NCBI RefSeq assembly: GCF_052118625.1 | Contig: NZ_JBQKGW010000003.1 | Span: 1-64,000 of the forward strand | Direction of reading: 5' to 3' | DNA length: 64,000 nucleotides | Source: Porcincola sp945869225 | GTDB taxonomy: Bacteria; Bacillota; Clostridia; Lachnospirales; Lachnospiraceae | Shown here: positions 1 to 8,446 of the stretch, in pieces | How the letters are laid out: every line of letters begins with the position of its first letter | Position numbering within the stretch: position 1 is the stretch's first letter | Position numbers and translations under genes: made by a program | The notes under the pieces: model-generated | Databases searched by the model: none | What the model was told of the DNA's origin: nothing | What the model saw: the letters and a program-made list of their open reading frames with translations, nothing else

Positions 1-115
1 CACGGCATAAAGCAATCCGATGTAAAATCCATCAGAATAATTTATGCTGTGCCTCTTTTTAATTTGATTGAATGTGGTATGGTTTAGGACCAGATAAAAT
101 GCGGGATAACATTTT

Positions 116-622
116 GTGCTTGTGAGTGCCTATGCCGAGTTTGAATATGCGCGTGCAGCCATGCAGCTTGGGTGCGATGACTATATTCTGAAACCACCTA
201 TGAAGGATGAATTGAAAAAAGTTCTATTGAAGATTGAGACGAATGGAACAGGAGCACGAGAAAATTCAACAGAACGTCTGCGAGGGCAGTTTCCGGAAGC
301 ACATCCGTTGGTGAAGAGCACACTGGATATTATCGAGAGTGGATACAAGTGCAATCTTAATCAACAGCATATCGCGGAACAGCTGAATATTACACCTGAA
401 TATTTGAGCTATCTTTTTGCAAGAGATATCGGTCAGACATTTTCAAAGTTTATCAAGAGTTACCGGATCGGCCGTGCCCTCATTCTGCTGAAGAAGGGCA
501 CGACAACTCTAAAAGATGTGGCTTACGAAACTGGTTTTACAGATAGAAAGTATTTCAACAAAGTTTTCCATGAGGTGATGGGGATGACACCGTCGGAATA
601 TATAGATTCACTCAATCGGTAA
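116..622 (+). pseudogene. 5'-truncated AraC-type response regulator
   Basis: The 168 residues begin inside a receiver domain: the first ones (VSAYAEFEYARAAMQLG, then DDYILKP) match the end of a two-component REC domain, including the conserved lysine of the KP motif. The phospho-acceptor aspartate and beta1-beta3 are missing. Residues about 65-168 form an AraC-type double helix-turn-helix (LNITPEYLSYLFARDIG, then DVAYETGFTDRKYFNKVF). An in-frame TAA lies just upstream at 107-109, and bases 1-115 show no REC-like coding in any forward frame, so the gene seems to have lost its 5' end. The parent protein would have been a YesN-type DNA-binding response regulator. A GTG start could still yield a short HTH protein, but no good ribosome site is seen. 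Confidence 0.6.
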
Positions 623-651
623 GTTCTGACACTGGCAGGATCCGACATCGG

Positions 652-1482
652 TCATACCAGATACCTGTTTCGCAGTTTCTCAATCTCTGCCTGCCCCAGT
701 CCGTACTCCTGTTCAAAGTATTCCTCATATCCGCCGCAGGTCATTCGGATGTTCTCCAGGATTTCCCGGCCGATCTTCGGGGAAACGCCATGCTGCAGCT
801 GCAGAAGAGCTTCCCGTTCCGGGTGCTGCCGGATGACCGTCTGGTCTTCTTCCATGTGCCGCCGGATGACATCGCGGCGATAGAAATTGCTGAGCAGGTA
901 ATCCTGAAGGACAGTCTGCTCCGGTACGCCAAGCAGCAGCAGGAGAATCATCGCAGCGACGCCTGTGCGGTCCTTTCCGGTTGCGCAGTGAAACAGGACA
1001 GGGACATTCCCGCAGATCACTTCCTTCATCAGGATGTGAAGAGCCTCGTTGTGAAACGGCATCATCCGGTAATACTGGTGCATATTTTCAATCTGAGTGA
1101 GACCGGCTTCCCCAAGTAGCTTCATTCCCGCCGGTGAAAAATCAATCTCCTCGCCTCCGGCGGACACAACACCGCTGTGCTGCAGGACTGTAACGCCTGG
1201 CAGAACAGGATCCGGCTTTTTGGCAGCCTCCGCCTTCGTCCGCAGATCAAGCAGCGTGCGGATATGGAGTGATTTCAGGAAGGCAAGTTCTGAATCGTTC
1301 ATCTTGTAGAGACCGCCGCTTCTGTAAAAGCAGCCCTGGCGGATCATCCGTCCATCGGAGGAACGGTATCCGCCCAGATCCCTGAAATTGATCTCGTCCC
1401 TGACTGGGAAGTAATTCTGCCCTGGTGTATGCTGCAAGTCTGATCGAACTGGCAATTCTGACATTCCTGATCTCATCGTCAT
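652..1482 (-). CDS. Tyrosine-protein phosphatase (Tyr_phosphatase3 family)
   Basis: The product is about 276 residues. It contains FRDLGGYRSSDGRMIR near the N-terminus, which is typical of the bacterial LipA/PtpB-like family, and the cysteine-phosphatase signature FHCATGKDRTGVAA (CX5R: catalytic Cys, Arg, and the K-D-R-T of this family). It is probably a cytoplasmic tyrosine or lipid phosphatase. The frame stays open upstream to 1806, but that extension crosses a tandem-repeat array and is not protein-like. The ATG at 1482 has an AAGGA five bases before it and is the best start; 1497 is the alternative. It is transcribed away from the thrE-like gene and ends 30 bases from the end of the regulator remnant, convergently. 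No signal peptide or membrane segment is seen. Confidence 0.8.
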   Translation of the reverse strand: MTMRSGMSELPVRSDLQHTPGQNYFPVRDEINFRDLGGYRSSDGRMIRQGCFYRSGGLYKMNDSELAFLKSLHIRTLLDLRTKAEAAKKPDPVLPGVTVLQHSGVVSAGGEEIDFSPAGMKLLGEAGLTQIENMHQYYRMMPFHNEALHILMKEVICGNVPVLFHCATGKDRTGVAAMILLLLLGVPEQTVLQDYLLSNFYRRDVIRRHMEEDQTVIRQHPEREALLQLQHGVSPKIGREILENIRMTCGGYEEYFEQEYGLGQAEIEKLRNRYLV

Positions 1483-1592
1483 CTGAATCCTTATCATTCC
1501 ATCGTTTTCATACAAAAACACAAAAATATTATAGAGCATGGCACAGAAAATTCCATCGCACTGAGAAGCAAATTTTGGTATAGTGCAGGAGG

Positions 1593-1711
1593 TGGTTTCC
1601 ATGCCGAAGGTGTGGCCATGCCGATAGAGCAGCCGTGCTGAAAAAGCAGTCGTGCTGAAAAAGCAGCCGCCTTGGGAGAACAGCTGTATTGAAAGAGCAG
1701 CCATGCTGCGA
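1593..1711. repeat. 17-bp tandem repeat array upstream of the thrE-like gene
   Basis: Five imperfect 17-bp units run without gaps from 1627 to 1711 (unit of the type GAGCAGCCGTGCTGAAA). Two more diverged units carrying the CCATGCCGA core precede them from 1593. The array fills much of the roughly 300-bp divergent intergenic space between the phosphatase and the thrE-like gene. The last unit contains AGCAGCCATGC, which reappears in reverse complement in the array after the thrE-like gene. No transposase, terminal repeats or protein-coding character is seen in it. Confidence 0.7.
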
Positions 1712-1784
1712 GAAATCGGGGCTGCCGGAAGAAAATACTGCCTGGCTTGAACCTGGCAGGCAGTGACAGACATCGTATAGAAAT

Positions 1785-2573
1785 ATGACAGAGAACAATC
1801 ATTCACAGAACAGGGATTCTGATTCTATAAACAAGGAGCGTCTTCTGGAGCGTCTTCTGGATATCGGGGAGCTGATGCTTCAGTCCGGGGCGGAAATCAA
1901 CCGGGTGGAGGACACGCTCTGCCGCCTGGGGCGCGCATACGGCGCGACACCCGATGTGTACGTCATCGTTTTCAGTATTGCTGTGACGCTCCGGTTTCCG
2001 GACGGCGCGACAGTGACCCAGACGAGGCGCGTCGGGGACAATGACAACATTGACTTCGAAAGGCTGGACAGACTCAATGATCTGTCGAGACGCTGCTGCA
2101 GCTCGCCGATGACAGTATCGGCGCTCGAGAGGGAGATTGACCGGATCAGGCAGAGAACAAATCCTGTGTGGATTCTGATTCTCGGCAATGCCCTCGGTGC
2201 CTTCAGCTTTTCCATTTTCTTTGGCGGGAGGGTGCCGGATGGACTTGCAGCGGCACTCTTTTCGCTGCTGATCGTCCTGCTCCAGTGCACGCTTGGGAAG
2301 TACTCCACCAACCGGATTCTGTACACGATGGTTGTTTCGGCCATCGTCGGACTGGGGATCGGAGCTGTCTGCCGGGTTGTCCCGTATTTCAGCAGGCCAA
2401 TGATTATGATCGGTGACATCATGCTGTTGAACCCTGGTATCACGATGATCAATGCCGTCCGGGAAATGATGGTCGGCAACACCATATCAGGCGAGATCAG
2501 GCTGATCGAAAGCTTCACCTGGGCGCTTGCTCTTGCAGCCGGATTCATGCTTGCGATTCATATGACGGCATGA
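1785..2573 (+). CDS. ThrE-like threonine/serine exporter, N-terminal half (PF06738 type)
   Basis: The 262-residue protein has a soluble N-terminal portion of about 130 residues (LLDIGELMLQSGAEINRVED and FSIAVTLRFPDGA are typical of the ThrE N-terminal domain), then about five membrane segments between residues 125 and 260. In two-gene versions of this family it pairs with a small membrane protein equivalent to the ThrE C-terminal domain; that partner is at 3254-3727. The expected role is export of threonine, serine or related small metabolites. The ATG at 1785 lacks an obvious ribosome site, but no better in-frame start lies before the conserved region. The gene is bracketed by two related GC-rich repeat arrays. 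The two exporter halves are separated here by a small unrelated gene, whereas they are often adjacent. Confidence 0.85.
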   Translation: MTENNHSQNRDSDSINKERLLERLLDIGELMLQSGAEINRVEDTLCRLGRAYGATPDVYVIVFSIAVTLRFPDGATVTQTRRVGDNDNIDFERLDRLNDLSRRCCSSPMTVSALEREIDRIRQRTNPVWILILGNALGAFSFSIFFGGRVPDGLAAALFSLLIVLLQCTLGKYSTNRILYTMVVSAIVGLGIGAVCRVVPYFSRPMIMIGDIMLLNPGITMINAVREMMVGNTISGEIRLIESFTWALALAAGFMLAIHMTA

Positions 2574-2580
2574 GGTGACA

Positions 2581-2651
2581 GCTGCGGGCATGGCTGCTGC
2601 GGGCATGGCTGCTTTGCTGAAGCTGCGGGCGTGGCTGCTTTGATGCAGCTG
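2581..2651. repeat. GC-rich imperfect repeat array downstream of the thrE-like gene
   Basis: GCTGCGGGCATG or GCTGCGGGCGTG occurs three times, separated by GCT or GCTGCTTTG(A/C)TG spacers, giving a 15-bp step and then a 26-bp step. The reverse complement of the first unit starts AGCAGCCATGCC and shares 11 bases with the last unit of the 1593-1711 array, so the two arrays are related and lie in opposite orientation around the exporter gene. Confidence 0.6.
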
Positions 2652-2666
2652 TCTACATGCTTTGGC

Positions 2667-2698
2667 TTGATGAATGCGGGCTAGATCAGTGATATAAT
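2667..2698 (+). promoter_or_regulatory. Possible sigma-A promoter for the 2837 gene
   Basis: A perfect TATAAT lies at 2693-2698, with TTGATG at 2667-2672. The 20-bp spacer is longer than ideal, so the -10 element carries most of the support. It lies about 140 bases before the next gene. Confidence 0.4.
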
Positions 2699-2836
2699 CA
2701 GGATGACTGCAGACTCGAAAATACGGGAAGATGGTGTTATCGGTTTGCGGTCGGTCAAATCCCGAAAACGGAGGAACGCATGGAATTCCGAAAGAGGAAT
2801 CCTGTGGTATGTTAGTATGTGTAAGACAGGAGGTTC

Positions 2837-3190
2837 ATGATGACAAAACAGGAAATCAAGTCAGAAGTGGAAAAGATGATCGTGGCATCGTCCTGCTGCC
2901 CGGAGCTGAAGGCAGAGGGTGAAGCATACCTGAAGGCTGTCGGAACATCCGGAGAGAGAGCTGCGGCCGAGTCTCTGATCAGAGAGATGAAGGAAGACGT
3001 CACATCCATCGACGACCTGATCGCATTCGCAGGATCTGAGGAAGGAAAACAGGTCTTCGGAGCGGACGGAGCCGCGAAGATGACGGAGGCTGCAACGGCG
3101 GCAAAGAGCCACGGTGAGAAATACTGCATCTGCCCGGCTTGTACGGCAGGCGGAAAACTTCTCGACCATGAGGCGGACTTGCTGAAATAA
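2837..3190 (+). CDS. Small conserved cysteine-containing protein, function unknown
   Basis: The 117-residue (or 116-residue) soluble protein has a perfect AGGAGG before two consecutive ATG codons; the second (2840) has the better spacing. It contains a Cys-Cys pair near the N-terminus (VASSCCPELKAEGEAYL), an IDDLIAFAGSEEGKQVFG segment and a C-terminal CICPACTAGG with three cysteines, which suggests metal binding or redox chemistry. Similar short clostridial proteins are often given the label molecular chaperone Hsp90; I see no Hsp90 domain here and do not adopt that name. No signal peptide or membrane helix is present. It sits between the two exporter halves in the same direction, so it may be co-transcribed with the 3' half. 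Confidence 0.75.
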   Translation: MMTKQEIKSEVEKMIVASSCCPELKAEGEAYLKAVGTSGERAAAESLIREMKEDVTSIDDLIAFAGSEEGKQVFGADGAAKMTEAATAAKSHGEKYCICPACTAGGKLLDHEADLLK

Positions 3191-3253
3191 ACGCAGAACA
3201 CACGGAGAAGACTGCCCGGGCAGTTTTTATTGATTGCTTTCGGAGGGTTCGGC

Positions 3254-3727
3254 ATGCTGACTGTCACTGAACTTGTGCAGCTCCTCATGGCATTTACAGG
3301 GTCCATGGGCTTTGCGATCCTGTTTCATATCGGCAGAAAGAGTCTGCTCCCGGCATCTCTGGGCGGTGCGCTGGCGTGGCTGGTGTATCTGGCAGTCATC
3401 CACGCTGGGAAAGGATATATGATTGCCTCATTTCTTGGGGCGGTATTCTGCGGACTGTGGAGCGAGCTTTGGGCAAGAAGGCTCAGGCAGCCGGCAACGG
3501 TGTTCCTGATATCGGCAGTCATTCCGCTGATCCCCGGGAACGCGCTTTACCAGACGATGAACAGCCTTGTGACCGGGGAGATGCGTGCCGCATGGAAGTG
3601 GGGCATCGCGACGGTTCTGACGATGGTATTTGTCGCCATGGGAACAAGCTTTGTAGCGGCTGTCTTCATCATGAAGGAGCGGGTTTCGGACAAAAGGCGC
3701 CGGCAAGGCAGCAGGGGGCAGAGCTGA
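3254..3727 (+). CDS. ThrE-like threonine/serine exporter, C-terminal half (ThrE_2, PF12821 type)
   Basis: This 157-residue, very hydrophobic protein has four or five membrane helices. The segment AVIPLIPGNALYQTMNSLV (about residues 85-103) is characteristic of the small ThrE_2 partner. It is expected to form an exporter with the product of 1785-2573. The ATG at 3254 follows GGAGGG with six bases of spacing; an upstream TTG at 3230 would add eight residues but has no ribosome site. The gene begins 63 bases after the small cysteine protein and is followed 74 bases later by the GH13 gene, all in one direction. Confidence 0.85.
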   Translation: MLTVTELVQLLMAFTGSMGFAILFHIGRKSLLPASLGGALAWLVYLAVIHAGKGYMIASFLGAVFCGLWSELWARRLRQPATVFLISAVIPLIPGNALYQTMNSLVTGEMRAAWKWGIATVLTMVFVAMGTSFVAAVFIMKERVSDKRRRQGSRGQS

Positions 3728-3801
3728 TGTCCCGGATGAATATCCATGCAGTAAAGCCGGGCACACAGATGTGCCTACGGGAAAACAGATCGGAGGAAAA
3801 T

Positions 3802-5199
3802 ATGGCGAAGGATACAGACAAGTCGCTGAGACAGCAGGTGATCTACCAGATTTTTACGAGAAATTACAGAAGCGGGAAGCTGAAAGACGTAGAGAGGGAT
3901 CTCGACCGAATCAGGGATCTCGGCGTCGATATGATCTATCTGCTTCCGGTTCAGCCGTCCGGCGTTCTGCACCGGAAGGGATCAATGGGATCGCCGTACG
4001 CCATCTCGGACTATCGCGCGGTCGATCCGGAGATCGGGACGATGCAGGATTTTGTGGAGCTGACCGAAGCCGCGCACCGGAAGGGACTGAAGGTGATGCT
4101 GGATGTGGTCTATAACCACACATCACCGGACTCGGTTCTGGCAAAGTCGCACCCGGAGTGGTTCTTCCACAAGGCGGATGGTTCTCTCGGAAATCGAATC
4201 GGATACTGGTGGGACGTTGTCGATCTGGACTATGACAGCTCGGAGGCACTCTGGGATTACCAGGTCGAGACGCTGAAGATGTGGGCGAAGTATGTGGATG
4301 GCTTCCGCTGCGATGTGGCACCGATGGTGCCTCTGGCATTCTGGAAGCGTGCCCGCCGGGAAGTGGAGCAGGTCCGCCCGGGCTGTATCTGGCTGGCGGA
4401 GGCGGTCGAGCCGGAGATGGTGATCGCAAACCGGAAGGCCGGTGTTCCGACCTCCTCCGACAGTGAGCTGTACCAGGCATTTGACATCTGCTATGACTAT
4501 GACACCTACTACTGGCAGAAGGCCGCTCAGACCGGCTGCATGTTCTTGCCGGGCAGTGCGGTGAGGGTTCCGGGTGAACGAGCAGGACTTTTGAAGGAAT
4601 ACCTGAACCGTGTCAATCTGCAGGAGGGGATCCTCCCGGAGAACTATGTCAAGCTCAGATGCCTCGAGAATCATGACCGTCCGCGGGCGGCAGAGCTAGT
4701 GCCGGATGAACGCGCCCTAAGAAACTGGACGGCGTGGCAGTATTTTGAGAAGGGAACGGTCATGGTCTACGCCGGACAGGAGTTTGAGGTGACACATCAC
4801 CCGACACTGTTTGACCGGGACCCGGTCGATTTTGAGACGGGAAAGGATCTGTCTTCGCTGATGCGGAAGCTTCGCACGATCAGGCAGCAGGATCTGTTTG
4901 CGGATTCCTCCTTCGCGGCGGAGGAGGTGGCCGGCGATGTGATCTTCGCGGTCAGAGAGAGACGGGGCGATGGAACCCCGGCAGGAGGAAGTACGGAAGA
5001 AGCCGGAGCGAGCGAAGCTGCCACGGCCGGAACCGGCAGCAATCGAATCGTGGGCCTGTTCAGTACGTCTGGCAGTGCCAGAGCCGTTCAGGCCGACCTG
5101 CCGGACGGTACGTATACGGATCTGATCAGCGGCAGAAAGGTGGATGTTTTTGAACATACGATCCGGCTGACCGGCGAACCAGTCATTTTCTTCTGCTGA
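3802..5199 (+). CDS. Glycoside hydrolase family 13 (alpha-amylase-like) enzyme
   Basis: The roughly 465-residue protein has no signal peptide, so it is likely intracellular. The GH13 barrel motifs are in order: LDVVYNHTS (region I), DGFRCDVA (region II, nucleophile Asp), WLAEAVEP (region III, acid/base Glu) and CLENHDRPR (region IV, transition-state Asp). The expected substrate is an alpha-glucan or maltooligosaccharide. The ATG at 3802 has GGAGG five or six bases upstream; the frame is open far upstream but only as a shadow of the exporter gene. Near the C-terminus, about residues 392-414, a Gly/Ala/Thr/Glu-rich low-complexity stretch is inserted into the C-terminal beta domain. The 3' end overlaps the convergent MFS gene by 17 bases. 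Confidence 0.88.
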   Translation: MAKDTDKSLRQQVIYQIFTRNYRSGKLKDVERDLDRIRDLGVDMIYLLPVQPSGVLHRKGSMGSPYAISDYRAVDPEIGTMQDFVELTEAAHRKGLKVMLDVVYNHTSPDSVLAKSHPEWFFHKADGSLGNRIGYWWDVVDLDYDSSEALWDYQVETLKMWAKYVDGFRCDVAPMVPLAFWKRARREVEQVRPGCIWLAEAVEPEMVIANRKAGVPTSSDSELYQAFDICYDYDTYYWQKAAQTGCMFLPGSAVRVPGERAGLLKEYLNRVNLQEGILPENYVKLRCLENHDRPRAAELVPDERALRNWTAWQYFEKGTVMVYAGQEFEVTHHPTLFDRDPVDFETGKDLSSLMRKLRTIRQQDLFADSSFAAEEVAGDVIFAVRERRGDGTPAGGSTEEAGASEAATAGTGSNRIVGLFSTSGSARAVQADLPDGTYTDLISGRKVDVFEHTIRLTGEPVIFFC

Positions 5200-6382
5200 C
5201 CGCCATGTACCTGCGGCGCACACCCAGCACGCAGATCACCAGAACAATCGGGAAGCCAATGCCTGAAAGGACACCCATCTGCAGGTTGTCGCCTGCGCGC
5301 TGAGAGACATTGCCGATGATGGAAGGACCGAGGGAACCGCCCAGGTCTCCGCCAAGCGCGAGCAGCGCGAAAAGGGCGGTGCCGCCCCTCGGGAGAATCC
5401 GCGACGAGATGCTGATCGAGCCCGGCCACATGATTCCGACCGAGAAGCCGCTGACTGCGCAGCCGATCAGACCCAGAACCGGATTCTTCGACAGACCGGC
5501 TGCGAGATAGCAGATCAGGCACAGGATGCCGGAAGCTGTCATGAAAGTTGTCAGGTTGACTTTCTCCCCGAACTTGCCATAGAGGACGCGGCTGAGCCCC
5601 ATCAGTGCGGCGAAGCCGCAGGGACCGGCGAGGTCTCCGACCGACTTTGAGACATGCAGGGCTGATTCTGCAAATGCAGATGCCCACTGCGCCATCGCAA
5701 GCTCGGAGGAGCCGGCGCAGACCATCAGCACGATAAAGATCCAGAACAGCTTTGTCTTCAGCAGCTCTCCCATGGACATGCCCTCTCCGTCCTCCACCAG
5801 CTTTTCAAGCGGGCAGACCGCGAAGTTGAAGACATTCAAGAGCGGAACGACAGACCAGATGACGGCCAGGATACGCCAGTTCCGGATTCCAAACAGGGCA
5901 AAGAAGAGGGTGGAGCCCAGAATGACGCCTACCGAACCCCAGCAGTAGAAGGAATGCAGGAGACTCATGACAGAAGCCTTATTCTCAAACGGGCATGCCT
6001 CCACGATCGGACTCCCGATCACCTCCGTCAGGCCGCTTCCGACTGCATAGATGACGACACAGACCAGGATCCCGATAAAGGGATCCGGCATCAGAGCCGG
6101 TACAAATGCCAGACAGAGCAGGCCGAGCCCGGAAGTGATTTCTGCCGCGACTGCAGCGGCGCGGTAGCCCATGCGGTCTGTAACCTTTGCGCAGATGGCA
6201 TCTGTGACCAGCTGCGTGGAGAAGAAGCAGGTCGAAATGAGCGCCAGTTTTGAGAGCGTGATCCCGTAGGACCGGCTGAAGGTCACATAGAGAAGCGGGA
6301 CAAAATTCGAGCAGATCGCCTGTGTGATAAAACCGAGATAGCACGCAAGCAGCGTTCTCCTGTATTTTCTTTTTGTGTTCAT
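5183..6382 (-). CDS. Major facilitator superfamily transporter
   Basis: The 399-residue protein has about twelve predicted membrane segments, the N-terminal half starting RTLLACYLGFITQAICSNF. A loop between helices 2 and 3 reads KVTDRMGYRAAA, a version of the MFS loop motif, and there is a central cytoplasmic loop near residue 200. The substrate cannot be read from sequence; the overall pattern resembles fucose permease-like or oxalate/formate-antiporter-like MFS proteins. It is transcribed towards the GH13 gene and overlaps its end. No partner genes suggest a substrate. Confidence 0.85.
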   Translation of the reverse strand: MNTKRKYRRTLLACYLGFITQAICSNFVPLLYVTFSRSYGITLSKLALISTCFFSTQLVTDAICAKVTDRMGYRAAAVAAEITSGLGLLCLAFVPALMPDPFIGILVCVVIYAVGSGLTEVIGSPIVEACPFENKASVMSLLHSFYCWGSVGVILGSTLFFALFGIRNWRILAVIWSVVPLLNVFNFAVCPLEKLVEDGEGMSMGELLKTKLFWIFIVLMVCAGSSELAMAQWASAFAESALHVSKSVGDLAGPCGFAALMGLSRVLYGKFGEKVNLTTFMTASGILCLICYLAAGLSKNPVLGLIGCAVSGFSVGIMWPGSISISSRILPRGGTALFALLALGGDLGGSLGPSIIGNVSQRAGDNLQMGVLSGIGFPIVLVICVLGVRRRYMAVSRRK

Positions 6383-6479
6383 TGTCGTATTCAGTCTTTC
6401 TATCAGAAATAAAGATCAATCAGAGATAAAGATCATCAGGATTATTATCAGGATCATTGGAAAGCCGGCGCCAGGAGGA

Positions 6480-7109
6480 TCATCCGGCCGGCCGTTCCTT
6501 CAAGGTCACGTGTACGGTCTGACCAAATGTTTTTCCGATCTTCTGCCGGATTTCCTTCCGGACACCGATGATGTGGCAGGGCGTACCCATCCGGACGACC
6601 TGTCCGTCATAGGGTTCCTTGTCAAATGTCGCATGGACAGGAACCTTCCCTTTTCCAAAGGCTTTCTGCACATCAAACGGCACTTCCACGTAGCCGGCAT
6701 CCATGCTGCCGTTTTGAATCAGCGGCGCATCGAACGCAAATACCGGATAATCCGCAGGGTCGGTCCGGAAGATCTGGTACAGCGTCTTTCCCTTCGCCAG
6801 CTCATCGATCAGCTTGTCAAGCTGGCGGATTTTCTTCATCAGCGGGTCCTCGATGGTTTCAACTGTCACACCGCAGACCTTCCCTGTAATTTCGGAGGCC
6901 TTCTCCGCCATATGTGGAGCCTCTTGGAAAAATGTGCGATAGTCAGTGTCGGACGCCGCAAGCTCACGCAGGCGTTCCGGAGTATAGCCGGTCAGCCAGC
7001 AGATGACCTGGTCGACCTCCTCCCGGGACCGTCCCTTGCGGGCAGCCTTGCTGACCAGCAGCGGGTAGATCGAAGAGAATTTCATGGAAAACACTTTTTC
7101 ATTCGTCAT
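6480..7109 (-). CDS. DUF2200-DUF1905 fusion protein
   Basis: The 209-residue soluble protein shows two recognisable parts. Residues about 4-110 match the DUF2200 pattern (KVFSMKFSSIYPLLVSKA, then RSREEVDQVICWLTGY), normally a free-standing protein of about 115 residues. Residues about 120-207 match DUF1905 (a beta-barrel fold, here YVEVPFDVQKAFGKGKVPV, then GQTVHVTLKERP). Neither domain has an established biochemical function. The fusion is in one continuous frame. The gene stands alone, divergent from the dehydrogenase at 7348 and followed 98 bases later by the MFS gene in the same direction. Confidence 0.75.
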   Translation of the reverse strand: MTNEKVFSMKFSSIYPLLVSKAARKGRSREEVDQVICWLTGYTPERLRELAASDTDYRTFFQEAPHMAEKASEITGKVCGVTVETIEDPLMKKIRQLDKLIDELAKGKTLYQIFRTDPADYPVFAFDAPLIQNGSMDAGYVEVPFDVQKAFGKGKVPVHATFDKEPYDGQVVRMGTPCHIIGVRKEIRQKIGKTFGQTVHVTLKERPAG

Positions 7110-7228
7110 GTCTGGATCTCCGTGGAGGCATCTCTGTCTCTGCTTTCTGTCTCATTCAGTCGTACGATCATATTACGATATTATATCCCTGTTTCGCAAT
7201 TGTACCTTCCTGCCTTCCAGAAAAATAG

Positions 7229-7257
7229 TTGTTTATACATGATCGATCTGCTATAGT
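7229..7257 (+). promoter_or_regulatory. Sigma-A promoter of the dehydrogenase gene
   Basis: TTGTTT at 7229-7234 and TATAGT at 7252-7257 are separated by 17 bp, in the divergent intergenic region about 90 bases before the start codon. Confidence 0.55.
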
Positions 7258-7347
7258 GGAAGCAGGAAAAAACGGAAAATCTGGTAAGGCGTGGCCTTGG
7301 CAGAAGGAGACGGCTGAACGGTGAACGGAAAAAAGGAGGGTGATTCG

Positions 7348-8256
7348 ATGGTAAGAATACTGGCAGCAGACGGGCTGGATGCCTCTGCAGTCCGCAAGCT
7401 GGAGGAACGCGGATACGAGGTTCTGCAGCAGCACTATGAGCCGGATGAGCTGGGGAAGGCACTCGCGGATGTCGATGTGCTACTCGTCCGCTCCGCAACA
7501 AAGGTACGTGAGCCGGTCATCGACCAGGCAGTGGCGGCAGGCCGGCTGAAGATGATTATCCGCGGCGGTGTCGGCATGGACAACATCGATGTCGATTATG
7601 CCCGTGGCAAGGGACTGACCGTTACGAATACCCCGAACGCATCGAGCGCTGCTGTTGCGGAACTGGCGATTGCTCACATGCTGGCAGTTTCCCGTTTCCT
7701 GTATATCGCGAATGTTACCATGCGCGAGGGAAAGTGGGAGAAGAAAGCGTACAAGGGCGTGGAGCTGAGCGGCAAGACACTTGGGCTCGTCGGGCTTGGC
7801 AGGATCGGGATGGAAGTCGCAAAGCGCGCCGAGGCACTCGGGATGAATGTCATTTACACGAACCGTTCCGGCCCGCATATCCATGTCCTGTATCCGTGGA
7901 AGACAAAGGACGAGCTGCTGGCTGAATCGGACTATGTCTCGCTCCACATGCCGGCAGTCAAGGGGGCACCTCCTGTCATCGACGCGGGAGCCATCAGTAA
8001 GATGAAAGACGGCGCATACCTGATCAATACCGCCCGCGGTGCGCTGGTGGACTCTGCCGCACTGTGCGACGCACTCGACTCCGGAAAACTGGCAGGTGCC
8101 GGGATTGACGTCTATCCGGAAGAACCCTGCAAGGACGAGCGCCTTCTGCACCACCCGAAGGTCTGCATGACCCCGCACATCGGTGCCTCTACGAAGGAAG
8201 CCCAGAGAAGAATCGGGGAGGAAATTGTGAAGCTTGTGACAGAAAAGTTCGGATGA
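7348..8256 (+). CDS. D-2-hydroxyacid dehydrogenase (SerA-like, short form)
   Basis: The roughly 302-residue NAD-dependent oxidoreductase has the Rossmann motif GLVGLGRIGMEVAKRA (about residues 142-157). The family catalytic triad is visible: Arg in LINTARGALVD, Glu in DVYPEEP and His in TPHIGAST. It resembles phosphoglycerate dehydrogenase, but the C-terminal ACT domain is absent, as in short clostridial homologues. The ATG at 7348 is preceded by GGAGGG; an upstream GTG at 7321 has no ribosome site. Glycerate-3-phosphate is a plausible substrate, but serC or serB is not adjacent, so specificity stays open. A terminator follows. Confidence 0.82.
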   Translation: MVRILAADGLDASAVRKLEERGYEVLQQHYEPDELGKALADVDVLLVRSATKVREPVIDQAVAAGRLKMIIRGGVGMDNIDVDYARGKGLTVTNTPNASSAAVAELAIAHMLAVSRFLYIANVTMREGKWEKKAYKGVELSGKTLGLVGLGRIGMEVAKRAEALGMNVIYTNRSGPHIHVLYPWKTKDELLAESDYVSLHMPAVKGAPPVIDAGAISKMKDGAYLINTARGALVDSAALCDALDSGKLAGAGIDVYPEEPCKDERLLHHPKVCMTPHIGASTKEAQRRIGEEIVKLVTEKFG

Positions 8257-8347
8257 CTGTGAGCGCTGTCATAACCGGGAATGTCGGCACGGACAGATGT
8301 GTGATAAAATTGCAAAGTGTCGTTTTGAGAACACTGTCCCGGAGATG

Positions 8348-8410
8348 AAATCCAAGAAAAACGGAAGGCCTGCGTCTGAAAGCAAAGACGCAGGTCCTTC
8401 TTTTGGATTT
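8348..8410 (+). terminator. Rho-independent terminator after the dehydrogenase gene
   Basis: The inner stem CCTGCGTCT / AGACGCAGG has a loop of nine or ten bases. It is extended by GAAGG / CCTTC and the outer arms AAATCCAA / TTGGATTT, with a T-run on the 3' side. The symmetric A- and T-rich arms suggest it could act on both strands. Confidence 0.8.
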
Positions 8411-8446
8411 TATCATACCGGGGACTTATATTTTTAGATATACTGA

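Noticed and set aside
1593..1711. 17-bp repeats as a possible CRISPR array
   Set aside because: Units are contiguous and imperfect, with no spacers and no cas genes.
2780..2815. Eleven-codon leader-like frame (MEFRKRNPVVC) with a GGAGGA site before the small cysteine protein
   Set aside because: It is too short to support, and no attenuator hairpin or codon bias linked to regulation is seen.
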